Assembly: GCA_025716855.1 (NCBI GenBank)
Contig: JAIXMQ010000002.1
Coordinates: 915,434 to 979,433 of the forward strand
DNA length: 64,000 nt
Reading direction: 5' to 3'
DNA from: Pilaira anomala
Taxonomy: Eukaryota; Mucoromycota; Mucoromycetes; Mucorales; Mucoraceae
A model generated the notes under the pieces. That model was given only the letters and a program-made list of their open reading frames with translations, was not told the DNA's origin and did no database searches. Positions 36,677 through 47,849 of the stretch are shown here, piece after piece (positions within the stretch are counted from its first letter, which is position 1; each line of letters opens with the position of its first letter). The translations under genes were made by a program, and so were the position numbers.

Positions 36677-37236
36677 TTTTTTTTAAAGAAAAATTGTTTT
36701 GAGAATAAATAAAGAGAGAAAGAAGAAGAAGAGCACAGAAATATAAAAAAAAGAGCTATAAAAAGGAAAATTAGAAATGCACTAACGCTCTAACCAAGTA
36801 ATTGATTCGCAAAACGGAATTACAGCGGAGTATATTTTTAAAAAGAAGGGTATATTTTGTACTACATGAAAAAACAAAAACGTGGTTTATTTTTTGAGCT
36901 TGGTGGTACATTTCAACTGGAACACACGGGCTTTCAGCAAATTGAGCAAATTTTATTTTACATGATGTTCGTTCAAAAAATCGCCTAAGTTTACCAAAAT
37001 TTCATTTATTGACAAATAATCAATAGCAGAAAAAAAAAAAAGAATATAGTATCATACATCCTTAACTACTTCTAACATAGGTATATAACAATGTTAATAT
37101 TTCATTTTTAAATATGTAGGGACTACTTTAACATAAAGATTATAACCTAATAAATATCATAACGATATGTATGAATGGTGAAAAGCGGTTTTTTTTGTAT
37201 TAGTTAAGTGTAGATTTTATTTATTAAGAATGATAA
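36677..37236. promoter_or_regulatory. Upstream region of the arrestin gene
   Basis: AT-rich spacer with a purine-rich leader just before the arrestin start (minus strand). No gene or repeat is supported. Confidence 0.45.
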
Positions 37237-38290
37237 TTAAACTGAGTATTGTATATTCTTTTTGGATAAAAACAGAGTGATCTTGTTAGAGCAGATTAAT
37301 GCGGTATTGCCATTCCAGCTCTCTTCATTGATAACACAGTAAATAACAGTGGTATTTCCAGATAAAGCTGAGAAACCAGTACCTAAGAGCATGATATCTT
37401 TCTTGTCTAAGGCTATTCCGACAGCAATTTTTGTTTCAAATAAGCAATTGACTTTTAGTAACGAAAATATATCACACCAAAACTTCAATTTCTAGGTGCA
37501 GTCTACGATGAAGTAGAAGGCATCTTCGTTTTTGTCCAGATTAAGGCAAATTTTCTATAAGCCGGAGAAGGGTATCTAACAGCATTAAATTTGTGCAATC
37601 GCTGGGGAGGATGATATACCAATAATGATATATTTTACATGGGAGGTAGCATGTATCTTCATTATGTTCATTATAGAACTGAATCGGGTTTTTTATAGGG
37701 CAAGGTAAAGTCATTCCTTTTCTCATAAAGGTTATCAGCTTAGACTTTCCCTTTTTTCTGTCCTGAATTTTGTTTATAGTAGCACCAGCTATATCCAACT
37801 TATATAAAAGAAAAAAGAGGTTAAAATAAAAAAAAAATAAGAAATAAAACTAGATCTATCAGCCTTACTTTTAAAGATAAAAAAAAAAAAAAAATAGATG
37901 CTATGTACGCGAAATATTTTTCTTATTTCTTGGTAAAAAGAAAGTATCAACAACACAAGATATATGTTGACCCTCTTGCTATAATGTCTTTTCATATAAA
38001 GATCGGTCTTGCTCTATATGAACAAGCCCGAGGATTGTAAACTCGCAATGGATAACCCAACAAAGTGTGGAAAAATCCATAGACTTCCCGATCGTACGAA
38101 GAATGTTCAAATCTTATTAAATATGTCAGAGAAAATACAATATAAAGAGCGTTGAATACATTTCATAATAACCGCTAGTATAGAGTAGACAATGGCCAGC
38201 AGATTGCATTGATGGACACAGTCCAGCCAAAATATATCGATATTCATCTTTATGAATTAGAAAAGTAAAAAATAATCATGTTTGAATTTA
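37237..38290 (-). pseudogene. Degenerate coding stretch, family unknown
   Basis: Minus-strand translation gives several protein-like segments in shifting frames. In transcript order they include DEYRYILAGLCPSMQSAGHC, then RFEHSSYDREVYGFFHTLLG, then DIAGATINKIQDRKKGKSKL (37541-37798), then KFWCDIFSLLKVNCLFETKI (37237-37488). They are separated by stops and frame changes that I could not join with convincing introns. I do not recognise the family. It may be a recently broken gene or a gene whose introns I misjudge; low-complexity translation is unlikely because the segments use a mixed residue set. Confidence 0.35.
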
Positions 38291-38383
38291 ATTCCATTTT
38301 ACTTTTGAGAAATAATGTACCACCAAGTTACGATTTGGGCGAGAGTATTAAATTGGTTTATGTTGAGTTTTTATTATTATGTA

Positions 38384-39571
38384 TTATGATGGTGGCATAG
38401 GACATTGAAAATAAGAGAGAGGACTAAAAGTAGATACTGGATTCCATATAATACCAGCAATATAATAAACTACACTAAATCGAATATCTAATGTTTGTTT
38501 TGCGGGTGGCGTACCTTGATCTCTATTGATAACAGTACAAGCATCTCTCAAATTAATCAAAGTTTGACTGGTAGCATCTCTAGTAAAGTTAATATAGATA
38601 TCCACTTTTATAGTTTGATCGATAGATCTTGGCCATAACTTCAACGAATTTGTGTTACCAGAACCAAATACTTCACCAGTGGAACCGTCTAATACATTCA
38701 CGGCAAAATTATTAATATTAGTTGGTACCCAATTATCCCTATTATTCACAGTAAAATTTACAGTCCAGACAGCTTCCATGGACGTAGGTGTATAAACACC
38801 ACCTGATTTTAATCCAGCGTCTAAAAATGCTAAAGTAGGTGTTCTAGGCCATACAAAATACCAAATAATCACAAGAATGGCAAGTGTCCCAAATGCTGAA
38901 AATACGAGTTTTTTACCACTAATACCTAATCTAACCCACCAACTCTTTTTTATACTTAGTGGTAATATTTGTTCTTTTTTATTGATATCGCTATGGTTGT
39001 CATAGTAATCACTTTCGTCATTTATTGTATCCATAACAATATTATCTTGTAAAATTGATCCAACTGGTCCACGACCATTATGACTATGTGGTGAATTAAA
39101 GTTTGGTAATTGATCTTCTTCTTGTAAATAAACTGGTTCAACTGAATAAGGATCTCTGTTATGATTTGTATACGGTAAATATGAATTTGCTCTCTTCTCT
39201 GGTTGATCCACTTGTTGAGGATTATTTCTTTTTTTCTTCTTCTTCTTTTCTAATTGTCTTGGTGCATATGGATCTTGTTGATAATAATCCCCACTACTGT
39301 ACATATCTGGACTGGATTGATTGGGTGCTACTGATAAGCGTGTCGTGCTACTTTCTGAAGCAGATCTCGAATGAATTTGTTCTGATTCATAATAACCATC
39401 TGGAAACAAAAGAGTAAAAAATAAAAAAGAATAAAAAATGGTTTCGTTAAGTTTTCACCCTTATTTCGACTCTCTTTCTCTTTTTTTTTTTATCTTTTTA
39501 CCTGGACTAGGAGGCTTTCTTACTGCTCTATAGGGATCGAATTTATAGGGATGACGAGAATCTTGTTGCAT
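38384..39571 (-). CDS. LEA_2-like single-pass membrane protein
   Basis: Two exons, 39571-39502 and 39399-38384, giving 361 residues. The N-terminal ~175 residues are hydrophilic and low complexity (Ser, Gln, Asp/Tyr, a Lys run). One membrane segment follows (LVFSAFGTLAILVIIWYFVW). The lumenal or outer part (about 200-361) resembles the LEA_2/NDR1-HIN1-like beta-sandwich found in fungal proteins such as those near the vacuole: MEAVWTVNFTVNNRDNWVPT, then INNFAVNVLDGSTGEVFGSG and VDIYINFTRD. The protein ends in a Cys/Pro-rich tail. Fold-level assignment is by pattern; biochemical role unknown. The first exon contributes only 23 complete codons. Confidence 0.7.
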
Positions 39572-41380
39572 GTAATGTATAGAATGTAAAATAGAATGAG
39601 AGAGTGAGAGAGAAGAAAAAGAAGAGAGTATGGAAGTAAAAGAAAAGACGAAAGGATGGAAATGTTACCCAAATTAAGGCTTGGAATAATTCCAAATTAG
39701 GTACCAACATGTAATAATCAAGTATCAGGATACTACCTCGAACAACCAATGTCAGTCACTCTTTATTTGCGGGATAATGAATGTACCTTACTTTTTAACA
39801 ATAAATTAAAAGGTAAACACAATTTTTTTTTTTCATGTATAAAAAAGAAGGAAGTATATATTACAGATTACTTTTTTCTTTCACTTTTTCAAATACACAT
39901 TCCATTAATAAAGCATTAAAATTTTTGTCCCTATTTATCGTATATCCCGGGGCACTTTAACTTGAAACTCTATCGATCTCTTCCTGAAAACTGCGCCTTC
40001 TTTCATTACTTGATCTACACAGTTAATATGTACAGTGAATACAATTTTTTTTTTCGAGTTTACATGAAGCTACACGTTTTTGTGCCATTCTGTTTTCTAC
40101 CTTGATCCGCTTGATCTAGTAGTTAATCAGCTTTATTACAAGTATGTACTCAATCCCAATATCAGCACATGCCAAAGTACGAAAAAAAGTCTAATTTCAA
40201 CGCCTTTTTCCTAATTCAGGTGGTCAAAGACCCGAAAAAAAAAGAAAGACCGCAACTAAATCGTTTAAGGCTACAAATAGATACTAAAAGCATGAATGTT
40301 TTAATTAAATATTTAAACTATCTGGTTGATGTGCGGGTGTTTAAACATTTCTTGAGTGATGTATTCAACCCCTGAATCTTACACTGGTTCACGCAGAAAA
40401 TACACAGATTAGATATTCAAGCTGTACCTTTTTTTTTTTTTACATCAGAGCAATTGATGCAATGTGTGTGTGTTGTATTGAAAAGGGATCTTTTCAGGGA
40501 TACTACATTATCTGTTCTTTTTTTTTTAAGATCATAAAGAAAAAAAAAACTTAGTTATTATTTTTTAGTGGCCTTAAAAATAAGAGAAAGTTATTCTTAA
40601 ATAGAGCCGGTGGTGGATATATGCATAAAAAAAAATTTGGCTCGTCAAATTCAGGACCAATGGAAAAACTCAATTCAATTTCGGTGCGGTGTATGAGTAA
40701 AAAATTAAAGCTGAAATATAAAGTAAATACACAGAGTCTGGGCCAAAAATAGTTTATAGTTATATCAACTAAATTATAGTTAACCAACAAAAATAAATAA
40801 GATATGTAGACTAGAAAATTGATTAGAAGTTTTAAAATTAGTTTGAGCTTATTAGATGAGTTTTAGTAAGAATCGCAGCAAAAAAAAAAGAAAAAAAAAA
40901 AAAAAAAAGACCAGCGTTTTAATGTACGGTATATCAGAAATGGCTTTGTCAAATATAGTATTGCCAATTAATTAGAGAGTTTAGAAATTACGCCTGTTTG
41001 CAGTAAATATGTGCATACAAAAGATAGCATCCCTGGAGCATTTATAGTGGTTTGTGTAAAGTCGCGAAATGTTACATTTAAACAATTTTTTTTTACATTT
41101 TTTGCTCCCAGCGGTTTGTGTAGTTTAACAAAAACTAAAATTACACTATTTGCTAAATCATCGCAAAATATGGCTGAGACACACACACTAGCGATTCACA
41201 GTTTGAATGTGAAGTCTACGTCCATAATTATCCGCACTTCTTTTTTTGAAACAGGTTACTATGGACTCTCAAAGCAACACTTCTTCTTCCGTACCTGTTG
41301 TGGAAAATTTACACCGAAGGATAAGATAAATGTGTAAAACATTTCAGTTTTTGAAGTCTGACATTTAATTATGCGCGTAC

Positions 41381-41417
<37 letters not shown>

Positions 41418-41463
41418 GGTTTTTTATTTTTGAAGTTCTTTTATTTAGCTCATTTTAACAACC
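39572..41463. other. Intergenic, no gene supported
   Basis: About 1.9 kb. Frames at 40169-40375 (plus), 40551-40790 (minus) and 40968-41337 (both strands) have mixed residue composition but no recognisable motif, no consistent splice partners and no partner copy in the window. A 28-base poly(T) run occurs at about 41389-41416, upstream of the ankyrin gene. Confidence 0.45.
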
Positions 41464-42166
41464 ATGGATGACAACTCGGGAGCCACAGACGGTAGAATAT
41501 ATTAAGCTTATAAGAACACGAACACAGTGAAATAACATATACATTATTTGAAGATGACCTTTTGTTGGCAGCATGTAGAAACGATCAAGACGAAATGTTG
41601 GAAGATATTCTCAAAGAAGGTGATGTAGACATCAACCACGCAGACGCCTTGGGTGATACAGCGCTTCATTATTGGTAATTCTTATCTCTTGTACAAAAAA
41701 AAAAGATGAATAAACGAAACATAATATTAATATATGTCAGTATAGTGGTAGATTTGGCTCTTTAACTTGCTTAGAAATGATAGTTGATGTTCCGAACGTG
41801 AACGTTAATTTACGTAATAAACAAGGTAATACGCCTTTACATTTAGCAGTACAGTATGAAGATGACCCGGAAATTGCACTCAATATGGTGGATATTCTTT
41901 TGGATTCTGGTGCTGATCCAAGGTAATTACAGTTTTGAAAATTAAAGACGCTTATATATCTAGCTAACCTAATTGTAAAAATAAAAGAATTCAAAATAAA
42001 GCGAATTCAACTGTAGTTGATTTTGTTGCTGGCAGAAATGATGATATGAAATCCTTGATAGATAATGCATTAGCAGGATATGAAATGGTAAACAAAACAA
42101 GAAAAATCAGTGTGAAATATTCCTACTAAATGATATACAATGTAGGAGGATACGGATGAAGATTGA
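41464..42166 (+). CDS. Small ankyrin-repeat protein
   Basis: Five exons, 41464-41491, 41554-41674, 41746-41922, 41988-42087 and 42146-42166, joining in phase to 148 residues. About three ankyrin repeats: DDLLLAACRNDQDEMLEDIL / DINHADALGDTALHYCGRFG / LRNKQGNTPLHLAVQY, with ILLDSGADPRIQNKANST. It has short acidic ends (MDDNSGATD, EDTDED). Size and acidic ends recall the small cytosolic ankyrin proteins of fungi (YGL242C-like), role unknown. The first coding exon is 28 bases and the last 21. The stop codon is one base away from the stop codon of the opposite-strand Ies6 gene. Confidence 0.8.
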
Positions 42167-42167
42167 T

Positions 42168-42818
42168 TTATTTAAGAACAACTGCAGCATTTCTACTTGC
42201 TAAATATGCTTGAACGTTTGGTACACCCAAAGTACTAATAAATTGATAAATCTCTGCATTGTGATATCGTAAACTTGTCTTGGGATCTGTATATTTAGCA
42301 TCTAATCCTGTAATATCACAGTACTTCTTTTGTGGTAATACAGAAGGTGCACATTCAATATTTTCGTCTATCGATACCTTGTTTAACATAATACATAAAA
42401 AAAAAATAGAAACAAGAAAAAAAAGGCTTACATGTTGGTATATCTAAAGCAAATACTTGATCTCGTTCCATAGTAAGGATTTGTTTCAAATTTTTGCTCT
42501 TTTTTGGGCTTTTATATTTAGGGTTTTTAAAAGGTCGTTTCACTTTTAACAAGTTTAATGGGCCTTCATAATCGTCGTCGCTTTCAAATGCTGCATTCTA
42601 TTTAGAATAAGATGAATATAAACTTCTGAAAGAATAATGTATACTTTTTTGTTCTTACTCTCTTTCCAAAGTACGATTTCTTTATTGATTTAGCCCTAAT
42701 AATAATGGTAATGTAAGCTATTGAGGGTAATTAATGTAAACCTTAACTTACATTCTTTCTCTTTTTTTTACTGCAAAAACCAAAGTGGAATAGCAACAAC
42801 TAAACTTATATTTGGCAT
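42168..42818 (-). CDS. IES6: INO80 chromatin-remodelling complex subunit Ies6 (YL1_C domain)
   Basis: Subunit of the INO80 remodeller that, with Arp5, couples the motor to the nucleosome. Exons 42818-42806, 42770-42752, 42695-42659, 42597-42432 and 42367-42168 give 144 residues. The C-terminal YL1_C domain is clear: KKYCDITGLDAKYTDPKTSL, then RYHNAEIYQFISTLG, then ending AYLASRNAAVVLK. Upstream, RPFKNPKYKSPKKSKNLKQI is the usual Ies6 basic lead-in. The two 5'-most exons are tentative: they need a 35-base intron, although the phases then fit. A YL1/Swc2 protein would be much longer, so Ies6 is preferred. Start codons of this gene and RPT2 are 151 bases apart, back to back. Confidence 0.85.
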
Positions 42819-42969
42819 TGAGTTTTTTTTTCGTGAATTTAATTTGAATGACAGTCACGAAGCTGACGTACATAACTAGTAGGTGGACGCGCAGGCTATT
42901 TTAATGTACACGCCCTTATTCACTTTGTATTTCTTTTCTACTTTTTAAGCAAGAAAGAAACTATTAAAT
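42819..42969. promoter_or_regulatory. Bidirectional promoter between IES6 and RPT2
   Basis: Only 151 bases separate the two start codons, so both promoters overlap. The stretch contains TGACGT (within GCTGACGTACAT, about 42862), a CRE/AP-1-like half element of the kind bound by bZIP factors, and a GC-richer GTGGACGCGCAGG block next to it. Binding is not shown. Confidence 0.5.
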
Positions 42970-44465
42970 ATGGTACATTTTGAATAAACATGTCTTTATA
43001 AGAATGTGTATATTAATTTTTTATATTTTATTAATAGGGTAACTCGCAATCTGGTATGCCTAGAGGCAATGATAAGAAAGATAAGGTAAACTGAGAGAAA
43101 AGTTTATTAAAGCATATATATTCTGACGAAAATTTTAGGAGAAAGATAAAAAGAAAAAGTGGGAACCTCCTGTACCTACTCGTGTAGGAAAGAAGAAGAA
43201 GAGAGGACCTGATACGACTGCCAAGTTACCTCAAGGTAATTGTTTAAAATAGTCAACTTACGTGTTTTTAAAAGTTGTTGCTAACTTATTCTAAAGTTTA
43301 TCCTACTACACGTTGTCGTCTCAAGATGCTCAAGATGGAACGTATTAAGGATTACTTGTTACTTGAAGAGGAATTTGTACAAAACCAAGAAAGACTCAAG
43401 CCTCAAGAAGAAAGAGATCAAGAAGAAAGAACGAGAGTAGATGACCTTCGTGGTTCGCCCATGACAGTTGGTTCATTAGAAGAAATTATTGACGATGATC
43501 ATGTTATTGTTTCTTCAGCTACTGGACCAGAATATTATGTGTCTGTTATGAGTTTTGTTGATAAAGACTTGTTGGAACCTGGATGTAGTGTTTTATTACA
43601 TCACAAGACAATGTCTGTTGTTGGTGTACTTGGTGATGATACAGATCCTATGGTGAGTGTTATGAAATTAGAAAAGGCACCTACCGAATCTTATGCTGAT
43701 ATTGGTGGATTGGAAAAACAAGTACAAGAAATTAAGGAAGCAGTTGAATTACCTCTTACACATCCTGAACTTTACGAAGAAATGGGTATTAAGCCACCAA
43801 AAGGTGTTATCCTTTATGGTGTACCTGGTACTGGTAAGACTTTATTAGCAAAGGCAGTTGCTAATCAAACAAGTGCTACTTTCTTACGTATTGTTGGTTC
43901 TGAATTAATTCAAAAATATTTGGGTGATGGTCCTAAACTTGTACGTGAATTATTCCGTGTCGCAGAAGAAAATGCACCTTCTATTGTCTTTATTGATGAA
44001 ATTGATGCTGTTGGTACAAAGCGTTATGATTCTACTTCAGGTGGTGAGCGTGAAATCCAACGTACTATGTTGGAATTATTGAATCAATTGGATGGTTTTG
44101 ATTCTAGAGGTGATGTTAAGGTCATTATGGCTACCAACAAAATTGATAGTTTAGATCCTGCATTGATTCGTCCTGGTCGTATTGATCGTAAGATTGAATT
44201 CCCTCTTCCTGATGTTAAGACTAAGCGTAGAATTTTCAATATTCATACTTCGAGGATGACATTATCTGATGATGTTGATTTAGAGGAATTCGTCATGTCA
44301 AAGGATGATTTGTCGGGTGCTGATATCAAGGCTATCTGTACAGAGTCTGGTTTGATGGCATTACGTGAACGTCGTATGAAGGTTGTTGCAGAAGATTTCC
44401 GTAAGGCTAGAGAGAAGGTCTTGTATAGAAAGAGTGAAGGTACTCCTGAAGGTCTTTATCTTTAA
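42970..44465 (+). CDS. RPT2: 26S proteasome regulatory ATPase Rpt2 (PSMC1)
   Basis: AAA+ ATPase subunit of the 19S particle base, unfolding substrates and gating the 20S core. Exons 42970-42972, 43038-43085, 43139-43235 and 43297-44465 give 438 residues, against 440 for human PSMC1. Features in order: MGNSQSG with Gly2 suited for N-myristoylation, a basic tail, a coiled coil ([17 protein letters not shown]), an OB-like domain, Walker A GVPGTGKT at about 223-230, Walker B IVFIDEID, the arginine-finger region [10 protein letters not shown], and C-terminal GLYL, whose L-Y-L is the HbYX motif that opens the 20S gate. The first coding exon is just the ATG; this is the only way to create the conserved MGNSQS start. 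Walker A has Val where human has Pro and yeast Ala. Confidence 0.97.
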
Positions 44466-44501
44466 ATATATTATAATAATAATAATAAAAAAAAAAACAA
44501 T

Positions 44502-45606
44502 TTATTCTTCTGGTTTAAATACTTGACATGTATTATTCCAAATAACTTGTGATAGTGTGATAGGATCTGTACTTCTAATTGATGCAACAGCATGTAAGAC
44601 GAGACCCATTGTACATGGTTCATTTCTACTTTTCACCATACAACCCATTTCGAACTTTTCCTTCTTTTTAGTAGGAGGTGAATATACTGCCATCTCTTCT
44701 TTACTAACATTTTTAAGGTGAGCAAATGAAGCATGTGTAGGACGAATATCGCACCAAGGTGCATCAGTTTCAATCATTAATCTATGCTCAGGAATTTCTT
44801 TTACAACTTGTAGATTCTCTTCTGTCTTGAGAGAACAACCATTTACACCAATATACAAATCTAAATCGATTAACTTCTTCATTTCTTCTATAGAACCTGT
44901 AAAAGAATGAACAACGCCATTCTTAAATTTATGTCGATTGGCCTTTACCAAGTTATAAAAATCGTCTCCTGTATTACGGTTATGAAGAAACATAGGTAAC
45001 TGTGTCTTTTCAGCTAAATCGAATTGCATTTCAAAATACTTTTGTTGAGTCTCTTTAGAACAAAAATGTAAACGATCATAATCTAAACCACACTCGCCAA
45101 TAGCAACTACAACCTTACTAGAAGTAGCCAACTTTAACAATTCATCATAATAAGCTTGTGGCCCATCCTTATACTCTTCAAATTCGGTACAACGAGTAGG
45201 GTGACAACCTACAGTGGAATATAAAAATCCTTTGGCTATTTCATGTTAAAAAAAAAACACGAATATACAACTGGCATGTAATATGTGTATACCATCTTCA
45301 TTGCTTTCAATAGCTTCAATAGCTTCCTTTGAATCTTCTAAATTGGTACCAGTAATAAATATCTTTTCAACACCGGCATCGCGTGCACGTTTTAAAACCA
45401 AAGAAAGATCGTCTATTTACACTTATGTAAATGCTCATTTTTTCTGCTTTGTTGTTTGTAAACAACTTACCTGCGTGTGCCTGCTTTCCACGGTACAGAC
45501 CTCTAAACATAGGGTCTGTCATATTCGCACCGATATCTATTTGTTTTTGTTAGTTACTGAATTTTACTGTATTAGTCACTTTTATTTTACCAATAAATCG
45601 CATCAT
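44502..45606 (-). CDS. TatD-family metal-dependent nuclease (TATDN1-like)
   Basis: TIM-barrel deoxyribonuclease of the TatD family. Exons 45606-45591, 45536-45471, 45412-45293 and 45235-44502, 311 residues, close to human TATDN1 (297). Motifs: [20 protein letters not shown] at the N-terminus, STVGCHPTRC, the metal-binding IGECGLDYDR, MFLHNRNTGDD, VVHSFTGS and IETDAPWC. These carry the expected His/Glu/Asp metal ligands, though the classical N-terminal HxH is replaced by D-x-G-x-N as in TATDN1-type members. Three ATGs lie close together at the start (45615, 45606, 45603); I chose the middle one. Its stop is 36 bases from the RPT2 stop (convergent). Confidence 0.92.
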
Positions 45607-45964
45607 TCTTTGCATAAAAATAAAAAAATAAAAGTGAAAAAGATGGAGCGGAACAGGGCTCCTTTTCAGGTAAACTAATATTACAATAAGATTGAAAATG
45701 TATCCAATCACTGAGTATCAGTATTACGTAAACACCCCCATTTTTATCGCTACATAATGCTCTTCTTCTTCAGAGTTTACATACAGTGATAATGGAGATA
45801 TATAGTTATAATATGTTGTTTTATTCGATTACACATACACTTTCTTGAACATGTTGGACCGCTGATACGACGTCACCACCACAAATTTTTTGTTTAAATA
45901 TTCTTTCCTTTTTGTTTATTTTCATTTTCCTTTTTCCTTTAAAAATAAGTAATAAGTTATAAAT
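45607..45964. promoter_or_regulatory. Divergent promoter between TatD and Dsn1 genes
   Basis: About 358 bases between two start codons on opposite strands; both promoters must lie here. A pyrimidine-rich tract (about 45896-45940) precedes the Dsn1 start. No specific site is assigned. Confidence 0.5.
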
Positions 45965-47388
45965 ATGAATTTAGGAGAATCATCAAGGGTTCAACAAAGT
46001 CCAGTAAGCTTTTCTCTCTTAAATTATGTACTAAAACGGTAAATAATTTTCTTACTGTTTTTTTTTAAAAAAAAAAAATAGATACAATCCGAAGAAACTC
46101 TTTTAGGTAATGAAAACATCTATTATTTGTGATTCATTCCGTTTAAACTTTTTTTTTTTTTTTTTACATTGATAGGAAGTCAACATCAAGATGATCGTTC
46201 AGGTCTTATATTCCAGAAGCGATTTAAAGCAACACATGTAAAGATAAACAAAAAATATATATATATAGTTATTTGTTGCTAACGAGAAAAACAAATTGAC
46301 CCTTTTAAAAGCATACAGAAGTATCAGCAATACGAGAAGTACAGCGTAATAACGATATATACGATTTAAATATCCCTAAGCAATTAAATACACCTAGTCC
46401 AGAAAAGGAAGATACAGCTTCAATTGTAACTGCCGCCACAATGTCTTCTCAAGCAACACAGGGCTTTGATCGTCGTATGTTTTAATTGTTAGATGATTAA
46501 AAAAAAACCATAACAAAGCTAACAATGCATTATTCAATAGCTTTACCATCTAATCACATACCAACAACCGAATACAGTCAGCATATACCAAAAGAACTCG
46601 ATCCTAATTCGAGACTAAGACAGTTATTGATTTGGTTTATCAACATAGTAGAAAGAGAATCCTCTTCGCATCGACAAAAAAATCCCATTACAGAAAGAGT
46701 GAAACGTGCTATAGTTCAACAATTACATACTTCTAGAAGACTTGTGTCACAGAACCGACAGACGCATGTTTCTGCAATACATATAAAGCCAAATCCAGAA
46801 AACGAAGAAAATAGAAGATTATGCGCACTTTACGAAAAGGAAATTAAAATGCAAGTTCATACAAAGAAATTATGCTTGTATCTATGGTTACTAACTCAAG
46901 ACAAATTTTTTTTTAGTTTGGAAGCGGAAACTGAGGAATGGAAAAGGGATGTAGATCAAATATACGAACGTCATGCATTAGCAGTGGATAAAGTGGCCTC
47001 ATTAGAAGCCAGTGGATTTAAAGTAGAAGAAAGCATGGATTTTCTATCAGATGTGAAACCAGATCAACAAGAATTTATCAAACAACTATTAGATACGAAA
47101 GCAGAAGATAAACTTAATGACTTTATATCGACTATGGACGCAGAAATGACCCAATTTCGTTCAACATTAGGAATTACGAATGAGTTTTATTTAAAGTCGA
47201 GTAGATTAGCAAATCAACAAATTCCGAGATTAGCACGTTTACTACATGAATCCACGCGGCTTATACCTATTGATGCTGATGAAAATGAACTGGGTTTGTT
47301 TGAAAATACCGAAGAAAGACGTAAAGAAGATGAAATTAGAAGCATTGAATGTGTATTTAAATTATTACAATCCACAGGGAAAAAATAA
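45965..47388 (+). CDS. DSN1: Kinetochore protein Dsn1/Mis13 (MIS12/MIND complex)
   Basis: Subunit of the Mis12 complex that links the inner kinetochore to Ndc80. Exons 45965-46003, 46082-46106, 46176-46237, 46312-46474, 46541-46877 and 46917-47388 give 365 residues. The N-terminus is disordered (likely phosphoregulated). The Mis13/Dsn1 signature region reads LPSNHIPTTEYSQHIPKELD, then RLRQLLIWFINIVERESS. A long C-terminal coiled-coil part (EAETEEWKRDVDQIYERHAL onward, TRLIPID) follows. The fifth intron has a perfect TACTAAC branch site but would be only 39 bases, a multiple of three with no stop, so unspliced mRNA would add 13 residues. Assignment rests on the region around residues 100-140 and overall plan. 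Confidence 0.78.
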
Positions 47389-47849
47389 CTGTTTATGCAT
47401 TATTATTTCAATTAACAGATCACTCAATACTTTTGAAATGATTCGACACCTGTGGTATTAAATAAAGTACATGAAAGTCTATAAAAAAAATTTGTTGATG
47501 TAATGATTTTGCATTTGAGTGAGAAAAGATGATAGAAAGAGGAGGGTATACAAGCCACAACTTGTTCATTCAACGAATAACAGTCTTTTCTTTACACATG
47601 AATCTATGAACAAAAGTGCTTTCAAGCTATTGAAAATACCTAAAATCCATTAAATAATGATTTATCAACGAATTAATACTAATTTGTCACTGGTTTCAAA
47701 TCGAAACAGATTCAATTCTTTTTTTTTCATAAATTTTGAATGGCTAATAAAGTTGTACAACAAATAAATTAATACGACGCCTTAAAAAAAAAGGGGTTTT
47801 ATAAAATTTTATTTTTTTTCTTTTGGTTATCTCACTTTGTAATCACAGA
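47389..47849. other. Intergenic, no gene seen
   Basis: AT-rich spacer between the Dsn1 gene and the next plus-strand gene. No ORF or repeat is supported. Confidence 0.5.

Noticed and set aside
40968..41337. Overlapping ORFs on both strands
   Set aside because: Mixed composition is suggestive, but neither strand gives a motif or splice chain; not enough to call a gene.
20996..44465. A physically organised kinetochore gene cluster (CENP-W, Dsn1, XMAP215)
   Set aside because: The genes are separated by unrelated ones on both strands and share no promoter; co-occurrence in 64 kb is likely chance.
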